A stretch of 64,000 bases of DNA, taken from NCBI GenBank assembly GCA_945862435.1, contig CAMAXX010000001.1:124001-188000 (forward strand), written 5' to 3'. The position numbers were made by a program, and so were the translations under genes. The notes below the pieces were generated by a model. That model did no database searches, was not told where the DNA came from, and was given only the letters and a program-made list of their open reading frames with translations. Source of the stretch: Pseudorhodobacter antarcticus (GTDB lineage: Bacteria > Pseudomonadota > Alphaproteobacteria > Rhodobacterales > Rhodobacteraceae). Shown here one piece after another: positions 1 through 7,493 of the stretch; position 1 is the stretch's first letter; each line of letters begins with the position of its first letter.

Positions 1-392
1 AGATGCGCAACCGCGCTGGCAGGCGAGGCAGGGTTTAGGGCTACGCCCGCTTTCATGCCAGCTGCGCGAATGGCTTGCAGGCTGCGGTGAATATGCGGCC
101 CCGCTTCGACATGGGCGGTCAAAATGTCGGCCCCCGCCTTGGCAAAGGCGTCGATAAACGGGTCAACAGGCGCAATCATGATATGCACATCCATCACCGT
201 TTTAACATGTTTGCGAAAAGCGGCCACGGCGGGCGGGCCAAATGTGATATTGGGCACAAAATGGCCATCCATCACATCAATATGCACCCAATCTGCGCCC
301 TGCGCTTCAATCGCCTGAATTTCGCGGCCAAAATCGCCGAAATCGGCAGATAAAATAGAGGGAGCAATTTTAATACGGCGGTCAAAGGTCAT
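1..392 (-). CDS. rpe: Ribulose-phosphate 3-epimerase, C-terminus cut by window edge
   Basis: Interconverts ribulose 5-phosphate and xylulose 5-phosphate in the pentose phosphate and Calvin pathways (cytosolic TIM barrel). The visible 130 residues start at an ATG and contain the family landmarks: IAPSILSADF near residue 8, a WVHIDVMDGHFVPN metal-binding segment (His and Asp ligands) near residue 35, FGP directly after it, and DVHIMI near residue 68. The rest of the gene lies left of the window. It is followed upstream on the same strand by galE after a 64-base gap. Family assignment is firm from these motifs. Confidence 0.93.
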   Translation of the reverse strand, partial: MTFDRRIKIAPSILSADFGDFGREIQAIEAQGADWVHIDVMDGHFVPNITFGPPAVAAFRKHVKTVMDVHIMIAPVDPFIDAFAKAGADILTAHVEAGPHIHRSLQAIRAAGMKAGVALNPASPASAVAH

Positions 393-456
393 GGCCTGCG
401 TCCTGTAGAACAATATCCTCTGTGCATAGACGAAGCCGCGCGCCCGTCAAGCGGTG

Positions 457-1443
457 CTATGTCGCAAAGCCAGGGCGATTGCCCCAATCATGCGCATCGC
501 GGATCATAATGTCCATCGTGCTGCGCTGGGGCTGCCAGCCCAGCACAGTGCGCGCGCGGTCTGACCCAGACACCAGCGCGGCAGCATCGCCCGCACGGCG
601 CGCGCCATAGGTAACTGGCACAGGGCGGTTGGTGACTATGCTTGCCGCTGCAATCACCTCACGCACAGAAAAGCCCGTTCCAGAGCCAAGGTTGAACGCA
701 GTGCTGCCGCGCCCATCCAAAAGCCAGTTCAGACCCAAGACATGCGCATCCACCAAATCGCAGACATGCACATAATCACGCAGGCAAGTGCCATCGGGGG
801 TAGGATAATCGGTGCCAAAAACCGTCAGCGCAGGGCGGCGGCCATCGACCGCGTCCAGCATCAGCGGAATCAGGTGCGTTTCGGGGCGGTGCTGTTCGCC
901 CACCTCACCATCTGGATCGGCCCCCGCCACGTTGAAATAGCGAAAGATCACGTGTTGCAGGCCAAAGGCCGTGCCGAAATTGGCCAGCATTTCTTCGATC
1001 GCGCGTTTGGACGCGCCATAGGAATTGATCGGGCGTTGGGGGGTATCTTCGGTCAGCACCACGCCGTCTTGGTCGCCATAGGTGGCGCAAGTGGATGAGA
1101 AGACAAAATTCAAACAGCCCGCCGCAACGGCCGCCTCAATCAGGTTCAGCGCGCCGTTCACATTCACCCGCCAGTATTTCGCAGGATCAGCCATCGATTC
1201 GCCCACCAAAGACAGCGCCGCAAAATGCATAACAGCAACAGGGCGATACTGCACAAAGGCGGCGGCAATATCAGCGGGGTTCATCAAATCGCCCTCAACG
1301 CTGGGGCCAAACTTTACTGCCTCGCGCCAACCCGTTGCAAAGTTATCAAAGACCACGGGCACAAACCCCGCGCGGCCCAAGGCTTTGCACGCATGTGCGC
1401 CAATGTAACCCGCCCCCCCAGTCACTAAAACATGCTGCACCAT
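457..1443 (-). CDS. galE: UDP-glucose 4-epimerase
   Basis: 328-residue extended short-chain dehydrogenase that interconverts UDP-glucose and UDP-galactose with bound NAD. Seen: the N-terminal Rossmann motif TGGAGYIG (residues 8-15), SST at 116-118, and the catalytic pair Tyr142/Lys146 in SYGASK. The length is normal for GalE. Together with ugd about 4 kb away it supplies nucleotide sugars for surface polysaccharide, though the two genes are separated by RTX genes. Reading of substrate as UDP-glucose rests on the family; related epimerases use other UDP-hexoses. Confidence 0.92.
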   Translation of the reverse strand: MVQHVLVTGGAGYIGAHACKALGRAGFVPVVFDNFATGWREAVKFGPSVEGDLMNPADIAAAFVQYRPVAVMHFAALSLVGESMADPAKYWRVNVNGALNLIEAAVAAGCLNFVFSSTCATYGDQDGVVLTEDTPQRPINSYGASKRAIEEMLANFGTAFGLQHVIFRYFNVAGADPDGEVGEQHRPETHLIPLMLDAVDGRRPALTVFGTDYPTPDGTCLRDYVHVCDLVDAHVLGLNWLLDGRGSTAFNLGSGTGFSVREVIAAASIVTNRPVPVTYGARRAGDAAALVSGSDRARTVLGWQPQRSTMDIMIRDAHDWGNRPGFAT

Positions 1444-1487
1444 TTCAACCCTCCATGCTGGGGTATCTTGGCGCAGCGGCGGGGCAT

Positions 1488-2966
1488 TTAAAAGATAAAA
1501 TCGGCATCCGTAAACGCCGACGCGGCAAGAGGCCCGCCCGTGGCCGAGGTAATAATCAACAGCTCATTTCCATAGGCAATTTCCGCCCCTGTCGCGGTTG
1601 ATGTAATCACCAAAGATTGGGCAGAATAAATCCGCCCCCAACTTGACACATCCAGCCTATCAAGCCCGTCTTGGAAATCGGTAATGCGATCCACACTGCC
1701 ATCGCGGGCAAAGACAAACACATCCTCGTCCGCCCCGCCAGTCAGGGTATCGGCCCCTGCCCCATCATGCAAAAAATCCGCGCCGCCGCCTGCTTGGATC
1801 ACATCGCCGCTTTCGCTGCCAAGAAGCCGCTCATCCGCGCCAGTGCCTGTGGCCACCCCGCCACTTGCCGCAATGCGCGCGCCCAGATTGCCCAAAGCAA
1901 GATCATAGCGAAAGATTTGATCCGCCCCGCTATCCACTAAAAACACGGCAACATAACTGCCCATTAATTGCGCCTTTACCGCGGTGACAGCGGTCAATCC
2001 AACACCGCCTTCCAGCACAAAAGTCTCTACATGCGACAGGCTACCATTCGGTAAAAGTTCAAACAGAGTAAGCCCAAAATCTGTGCCACCCGCCACGATG
2101 AAAAAGCGGCCCTGCGCAACAAAGCCGTCGAATGCAGCAATATTGGCAAATCGGGTGTCGCGCGTATCTATGACATGATCTGTTTCAAAAATGACGCCCA
2201 TATTGTTGATGCGCAACACCGTGATCGAAGACGAATTCGTACCTGCGACAAGCGCAAAATCCACCCCGCCAATTTGAACCACTTGCAGCATCGATGGCCC
2301 CGAAATGGCCATGCCGTTTTGGGAGCCGTAACTATCCACCCACTCCACCGCGCCATCTGCGCCGATAAGGTGGGTTGAAATGCCATTTTCTTGTGCCGAC
2401 AGGGTGAGAAGCAGCTGATCGCCGCCACGCGCTATCGTCGCGGTATCGCTGATGGCGTCCAAATATGTTTTTGGCGTATCGGCAAGGTGTATCGGCGCAG
2501 ACAGGCCGCCGCTGTCTGACAACCGGTGCAGCGTCAGCCCCGCGGATAGGCGCTGCGCCAAGGCCAGCCAATCCCCGCTGGCGAACTCCAAAACCTGCGC
2601 CGCGCTTGCATCGGTAATGCTTTCACCCTGCGGTGTCATCACAATTTGCGCCCAATTCGGGGTGCCATTGGCCAGAACGGTGTTCATGACCATTGGCGCG
2701 TTAAAGGCTGACATGTTGAACAGACGCGGCAGGGTTGCAGTGCTTTGAAAAGCAAAATCTGGACCAAATTGTGCAGCATAGACCACATCGCCTTGTGGGC
2801 TGGCAGATGGTGCGGCCCCCAAATTCATCGAGGACAACAAATTGCCATCGCGCGCCGAAAAGATCAGCCGCAAGGTGCCTTGCATTGTGACAGTGGCAAG
2901 CGAAGAAGAAATGTCGCCAAAGCCAATTGAATTGGCAAGCAGCGAAGAAGTGTAGGTGATCTGCAT
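1488..2966 (-). CDS. RTX-type calcium-binding protein with propeller-like N-terminus
   Basis: 492 residues with no classical N-terminal signal peptide, as expected for type I secretion. Residues 1 to about 370 are repeats of beta-rich segments of the kind found in lactonase or WD-like propellers (seen as recurring hydrophobic/Gly strands such as FANIAAFDGF and SYVAVFLVDSG). Near residues 385-425 there are about three glycine/aspartate-rich RTX nonapeptides (GGGADFL, GAGADTLTGGADEDVF) followed by an FxxGxDxLD-type C-terminal segment (DFQDGLDRLDVSSW) typical of secretion-signal regions. It is divergent from the larger RTX gene across a 271-base intergenic region. No type I transporter is present in the window. 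The specific function is unknown. Confidence 0.72.
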   Translation of the reverse strand: MQITYTSSLLANSIGFGDISSSLATVTMQGTLRLIFSARDGNLLSSMNLGAAPSASPQGDVVYAAQFGPDFAFQSTATLPRLFNMSAFNAPMVMNTVLANGTPNWAQIVMTPQGESITDASAAQVLEFASGDWLALAQRLSAGLTLHRLSDSGGLSAPIHLADTPKTYLDAISDTATIARGGDQLLLTLSAQENGISTHLIGADGAVEWVDSYGSQNGMAISGPSMLQVVQIGGVDFALVAGTNSSSITVLRINNMGVIFETDHVIDTRDTRFANIAAFDGFVAQGRFFIVAGGTDFGLTLFELLPNGSLSHVETFVLEGGVGLTAVTAVKAQLMGSYVAVFLVDSGADQIFRYDLALGNLGARIAASGGVATGTGADERLLGSESGDVIQAGGGADFLHDGAGADTLTGGADEDVFVFARDGSVDRITDFQDGLDRLDVSSWGRIYSAQSLVITSTATGAEIAYGNELLIITSATGGPLAASAFTDADFIF

Positions 2967-3181
2967 CCTAAGCCCTTTGACAATTCACGAAACAAGATGG
3001 GCATACCTTGCAAAACAGCGTGCTTTTGCGTGGGGCAGCATTTGGGCAAGGCTGCGGCCTTTGCCAAAAATCCATTGAAAATTGCTGCAAAATGCAGGGA
3101 AAATGCGCGGCAAATAGAGGGCAAATGCGCCACAAATCAGCGGCGCTTTTGCGCGGCCCTGATGCGCGGCTGAACGAAATT

Positions 3182-3197
3182 TTAAGCCTTGATTAAC
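3182..3197 (+). promoter_or_regulatory. CtrA-type binding box TTAA-N7-TTAAC
   Basis: A perfect match to the alphaproteobacterial CtrA full site: TTAA at 3182-3185, seven bases, TTAAC at 3193-3197. It lies about 40 bases upstream of the ATG of the large RTX gene, in a promoter position. In Rhodobacteraceae CtrA controls motility, gene transfer agent and surface functions; direct control of this gene is inference. The site sits in the 271-base region between the two divergent RTX genes, but is too far (about 215 bases) from the other start to be an obvious core-promoter site there. Confidence 0.6.
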
Positions 3198-3237
3198 CCA
3201 ATCCGCGCATCCTTTGCATGGGTAAGTGGGTATTGAT

Positions 3238-5679
3238 ATGGGTGCAATTTCGGGCAATGGTCAGGCCCAAACAGGGCTTGGCGGGCCTGCGGGATTTGGG
3301 GAAATTCTGCTAGATCGCAGCGATGATGGCGCATTTGCCATCGACACCTCGGCGGTGTTTGAAAACGGCTTTGCCTTTGGGGGGGCAACTTTCGCCGCAT
3401 CGGCGCTTTATGTCGCAACCGATGGATTTATCACCTTTGGCGCAGCGCCAAACAGCGGCTATTTGGCCGCACCCGCCAGTCTGACCACACCCTTTATCGC
3501 CGCCTTTATGGCAGATATCGACACGCGGCTAGATGGCGAAGGCAGCGAAAGCGGGCCAATTTGGGTGGACATCGACAGCGCGAATGATGTGGTCACGATC
3601 ACTTGGGCTGACGCGGGGTTTTACCGCCGAAATGCAGATCTGACCAACACTTTTCAAATACAACTGTTTGATCGCGGCGCGGATGGCATGGATATTGTTC
3701 TGCGCTATGACACCATTCTTTGGACGGCGGGCGATGTGCAGGGCGGCTGGGATGGGCTGGGCGGCACGCCCGCCACAGCCGCGCTGCGCATGGGCAGCAG
3801 CGGGGCGATCACACCGCTTGCGGGTTCGGGCAATGAGGCCGCATTGTTGGCCCTGCCCAGCACAGTGGGCAATACGGGCCAAGCAGGACTTTGGGTCTAC
3901 AACGTGCCCTTATTGGGCAATGTCGGCGGCTTGGGGCCGCCCCCAAGCACCGAAGGCAGCAGCGGCAATGACAGCGTGAGTGGAACGGCGGGCACAGATA
4001 CATTGCTAGGCCTAGCGGGAAACGACTTGCTAGAGGGCGCAGGCGGTGCTGATAGGCTGGATGGCGGGGCGGGCAGTGACCTTGCGTCCTATGCGGGGGC
4101 GGGCATTGGGGTCGTGGCAAATTTGGCCAATACCGCCGCCAATACCGGCGATGCGGCGGGCGACAGCTATATCGCGGTCGAGGGAATTCTTGGCAGCGCC
4201 TTTGCAGATACGCTGGTGGGCGATAGCGCGGCCAATATCCTACTCGGCGGCGGTGGAGATGATTGGCTTGTCGGCGGGGCGGGGGCAGATACGCTGATCG
4301 GTGGGGCGGGAACAGATTGGGCCGATTACAGCGCCGCCACGGCAGGGCTGATCGCCAGCCTGACCAATGCCGCGCAGAGCGCTGGCTTTGCCGCGGGCGA
4401 TGATCTGCGCGAGATCGAGGGCATTGTCGGCAGCGCCTTTGACGACACATTGCTCGGGGCCGCAGGCGCGGAATACTTAATGGGCGGGGCGGGGAGCGAT
4501 CTGCTGCGCGGTGAGGCTGGCGCAGACACGCTAGAGGGCGGCGATGGCAATGACACCCTAATGGGCGGCGCTGGGGCCGATATGCTGCGCGGCGGTGCAG
4601 GGGTTAACTGGGCCAGTTACAGCCTTGGCCCCGCGCTGCGGATCGATTTGCAAACGCCCAGCCTGAACACGGGCGATGCACTAGGCGATACATTCGACGC
4701 GGTCGAGGGGATTATCGGATCGGCCAGCGCTGACATTTTGGCGGGCGATGCCAGCCGCAACAGCTTTGACGGCGGGGCGGGCGATGACCTGTTACAGGGC
4801 CGCGGCGGCGATGACAGCCTTTTGGGCGGCGCGGGCAACGACACGCATATTGGCGGTGCAGGGGCCGATACGCTTATTGGCGGTGCAGGATTTGATTTTG
4901 CCAGCTACAGCGATGCCGACAGCGCGGTCTGGCTTGACCTGCGCGATGTCGGCATTGATTTGGGCGATGCCTTGGGCGACAGCCTGATCGACATTGAGGG
5001 GTTTCTAGGCAGCGCTTTTGACGATCGCTTCAGCGGGGATGGTGCGGGCAATTGGATCGAAGGCGGCGGCGGCAATGATGTGATTGCTGGGCACTGGGGC
5101 GCCGATACCCTGCGCGGCAATGATGGCAATGACACGCTGAATGGCGGCGCCGACCGCGACGCGCTGTTTGGTGACGCAGGGGCTGATTGGTTGATCGGCG
5201 GCGAAGGGATGGACAGCCTGTTTGGCGGGGCTGATGCCGACCGTTTGGTGGGCGATAGCGGCAATGACGCGCTGTATGGCGGGTTGGGCAATGATCGCCT
5301 GATCGGCGGCGCGGGGCGGGACTTTTTATTTGGCGGTGGCGGGGCTGACCATTTTCAATTCACCTCGACCAGCGAAATGACAGCCAAGTCCAGCACCACC
5401 GACATTTTATTTGACTTCGTCGCAAGACAAGACAAAATTGACCTATCCGCCATAGATGCAAGCCGCAAATTAGCAGGCAACAACGCCTTTACCTTTGATG
5501 GGACCCGCGCCGATGGCACCTCAACCCAAGGCGACATTTACTATAAACGCTATGATTTTGCAGGAACCTCGCGCGACTATACTCTGGTGTTTATCGATGT
5601 AGATGCCGATGCAAGTTCGGAGGCTGTAATTTTTTTGAAAGGGCTGCAGAGGCTGACGGCAGGCGATTTTATCCTTTAA
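3238..5679 (+). CDS. Large RTX repeat protein with nidogen-like N-terminal domain
   Basis: 813 residues, probably exported by a type I system and folded with extracellular calcium. Residues about 35-205 resemble a nidogen-like (NIDO) domain (FVATDGFITFG-type strand, then FIAAFMADIDT and WVDIDSANDVVTITW). From about residue 235 on there are many RTX nonapeptides of the GGxGxDxLx type, organised in four longer modules of roughly 95-100 residues that each carry an ASYS/ADYS segment, a GDA-GD segment and an IEGI-GSAF segment. The C-terminus has a serralysin-type ending (TDILFDFVARQDKIDLS, then FLKGLQ). The ATG at 3238 is preferred over an in-frame GTG at 3226 because a purine-rich GTGGG stands 7 bases before it. 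A perfect CtrA box lies upstream. Role unknown; adhesion or matrix protein is a guess. Confidence 0.8.
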   Translation: MGAISGNGQAQTGLGGPAGFGEILLDRSDDGAFAIDTSAVFENGFAFGGATFAASALYVATDGFITFGAAPNSGYLAAPASLTTPFIAAFMADIDTRLDGEGSESGPIWVDIDSANDVVTITWADAGFYRRNADLTNTFQIQLFDRGADGMDIVLRYDTILWTAGDVQGGWDGLGGTPATAALRMGSSGAITPLAGSGNEAALLALPSTVGNTGQAGLWVYNVPLLGNVGGLGPPPSTEGSSGNDSVSGTAGTDTLLGLAGNDLLEGAGGADRLDGGAGSDLASYAGAGIGVVANLANTAANTGDAAGDSYIAVEGILGSAFADTLVGDSAANILLGGGGDDWLVGGAGADTLIGGAGTDWADYSAATAGLIASLTNAAQSAGFAAGDDLREIEGIVGSAFDDTLLGAAGAEYLMGGAGSDLLRGEAGADTLEGGDGNDTLMGGAGADMLRGGAGVNWASYSLGPALRIDLQTPSLNTGDALGDTFDAVEGIIGSASADILAGDASRNSFDGGAGDDLLQGRGGDDSLLGGAGNDTHIGGAGADTLIGGAGFDFASYSDADSAVWLDLRDVGIDLGDALGDSLIDIEGFLGSAFDDRFSGDGAGNWIEGGGGNDVIAGHWGADTLRGNDGNDTLNGGADRDALFGDAGADWLIGGEGMDSLFGGADADRLVGDSGNDALYGGLGNDRLIGGAGRDFLFGGGGADHFQFTSTSEMTAKSSTTDILFDFVARQDKIDLSAIDASRKLAGNNAFTFDGTRADGTSTQGDIYYKRYDFAGTSRDYTLVFIDVDADASSEAVIFLKGLQRLTAGDFIL

Positions 5680-5694
5680 CCTTTACCGCCCCAC

Positions 5695-6999
5695 CTACCG
5701 CCCCACCGAGACATAGCTTTCAAACCCAGCCGCCAGCGCTTCGGCCTGACTATACACATTGCGCAAATCAGCCATGCGGGCGATTTCCATTTTGCGGGCA
5801 AGCTTGCCCAAATCCATCGCGCGAAATTCGTTCCATTCGGTCAGCAGCACAACCGCCTGCGCACCTTGGGCCGCTTGATAGGGGGTTTCACACCATTTCA
5901 CACCGGGCAGCAGCGCCTCGCCTTCGTGCTTGCCTTGCGGATCACACACCCGGACTTTGGCCCCTGCCCCTACTAACGCAGGCACAATAGTCAGCGATGG
6001 CGCTTCGCGCATGTCATCTGTGTTGGGTTTGAAGGTGACACCCAAAATGGCGATGGCCTTGCCGTTTAGTTGCCCATCACACAGATCGACAATCTTATCC
6101 AGCATCCGCCGCTTGATTTCCTCGTTCACCTTTATCACCGTTTCGGTGATTTGCATCGGCACGGCATGTTCTTGGCCTATGCGCGCCAAGGCTTTGGTAT
6201 CTTTGGGAAAACAGCTGCCGCCATAGCCTGGGCCTGCGTGCAAAAACTTGTTGCCAATACGCCCGTCCATACCCATTCCCTTGGCCACATCTTTCACATC
6301 TGCCCCCACCCTTTCACACAGGGCAGCGATTTCGTTGATGAAGGTGATCTTGGCCGCCAAAAATGCATTGGCCGCGTATTTGATCATCTCGGCGCTTTCC
6401 AGACCTGTATAAACAACGGGAAATTCGCGCAGGAAAAGGGGGCGGTAGATATCGGCCAGCACCTTTTTCGCGCGTTCCGTTTCCACCCCCACAACCACAC
6501 GGTCTGGGCGCATGAAATCGTCAATCGCGGCCCCTTCGCGCAGGAATTCGGGGTTCGATGCCACGTCCAACTGCGCGGCAGGGTTCGCCGCCATCGCCGC
6601 TTCGAATACTTTACGGTTGGTGCCCACAGGCACGGTGGATTTGGTGACAATCACCGCATACCCCGTCAGCGCCGTCCCAATTTCGCCAGCCGCCGCCATG
6701 ACATAGGTCAGGTCGGCATGACCATCGCCGCGCCGCGTGGGCGTGCCAACGGCGATGAAAACGGCATCTGCGCCCGCCACAGCGCGTGGCAGATCAAGGG
6801 TAAAGTTTAACCGACCAGCCGCAACATTTTTGGCCATCAAAGCCTGCAGGCCGGGTTCAAAAATTGGCACTTCGCCCGATTGCAATTTGGTAATTTTTGC
6901 GGGGTCTTTGTCGACGCAAACAACATCATGCCCAAAATCCGAAAAACACACTCCGGAAACAAGGCCGACATAACCGGTGCCAATCATTGCGATTTTCAT
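5695..6999 (-). CDS. ugd: UDP-glucose 6-dehydrogenase
   Basis: 434 residues; NAD-dependent four-electron oxidation of UDP-glucose to UDP-glucuronate, a precursor of acidic exopolysaccharides. Seen: N-terminal GTGYVG nucleotide-binding loop (7-12), TKSTVPVGT near 119, SNPEFLREGAA near 148, and the catalytic Cys263 in GGSCFPKDT. Length and domain order (NAD-binding, central helix, UDP-binding) are complete. Convergent with the RTX gene upstream in sequence, the two stops being about 15 bases apart. Confidence 0.95.
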   Translation of the reverse strand: MKIAMIGTGYVGLVSGVCFSDFGHDVVCVDKDPAKITKLQSGEVPIFEPGLQALMAKNVAAGRLNFTLDLPRAVAGADAVFIAVGTPTRRGDGHADLTYVMAAAGEIGTALTGYAVIVTKSTVPVGTNRKVFEAAMAANPAAQLDVASNPEFLREGAAIDDFMRPDRVVVGVETERAKKVLADIYRPLFLREFPVVYTGLESAEMIKYAANAFLAAKITFINEIAALCERVGADVKDVAKGMGMDGRIGNKFLHAGPGYGGSCFPKDTKALARIGQEHAVPMQITETVIKVNEEIKRRMLDKIVDLCDGQLNGKAIAILGVTFKPNTDDMREAPSLTIVPALVGAGAKVRVCDPQGKHEGEALLPGVKWCETPYQAAQGAQAVVLLTEWNEFRAMDLGKLARKMEIARMADLRNVYSQAEALAAGFESYVSVGR

Positions 7000-7091
7000 A
7001 AATCATCCCTCAAAATCTGAGGACGGTTTACGCAGTGCGGCCAAGATTGTCAATAAAACGGCAATAATCATGCCCTATCTGCTTGCGCTAC

Positions 7092-7472
7092 CTAATCGAG
7101 TGCGCGGCTGTCTTGCTGGGTAAAAATCTTCGTTTTTACCGCAGTGATCTGATCTGGGCTAAGCCCATCACTGCGGGCAAGATATGCCAGCAAATCAGTT
7201 ACAATGGCCCCATCACGCATGATCGTTTGTGCATCGCTCCATTGGTTTTTTGCGCCAATGCGATCAAGCAAATCCTTCCCGTTTAGAAACGCGTCAAAGG
7301 CTGGCGGCCATGCGCCAAGTTCGGTTTTAATCGCCTCGGCCTCGGTCAAAATGCCCGCGCCGATCAGCGCCACGCAGAACGCCTCGCGGGATAGCGTCGG
7401 TGGCGGGTAATCAACGTCAGGCAGCGGCGTATCATCTTCGACTTGCACCACTGCGCCACTTTGCACATTCAC
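7092..7472 (-). CDS. Small protein of unknown function downstream of the DUF2793 gene
   Basis: 126 residues starting from a GTG 21 bases after the DUF2793 gene on the same strand, so probably cotranscribed. The chain is soluble, with an acidic proline-rich start (residues 11-28) and several amphipathic helices (EAFCVALIGAGIL, AFDAFLNGKDLLDRIG, DLLAYLARSDGL). I do not recognise a named family. Small proteins next to phage tail-fibre genes are often assembly partners; that role here is inference from position only. Confidence 0.6.
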   Translation of the reverse strand: MNVQSGAVVQVEDDTPLPDVDYPPPTLSREAFCVALIGAGILTEAEAIKTELGAWPPAFDAFLNGKDLLDRIGAKNQWSDAQTIMRDGAIVTDLLAYLARSDGLSPDQITAVKTKIFTQQDSRALD

Positions 7473-7493
7473 AATTGTTTCATGCGGATGTTG

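Noticed and set aside
4015..5340. Short-period DNA repeats within the large RTX gene as a CRISPR or satellite array
   Set aside because: The repeats follow codon periodicity of calcium-binding nonapeptides and lack spacer/repeat structure.
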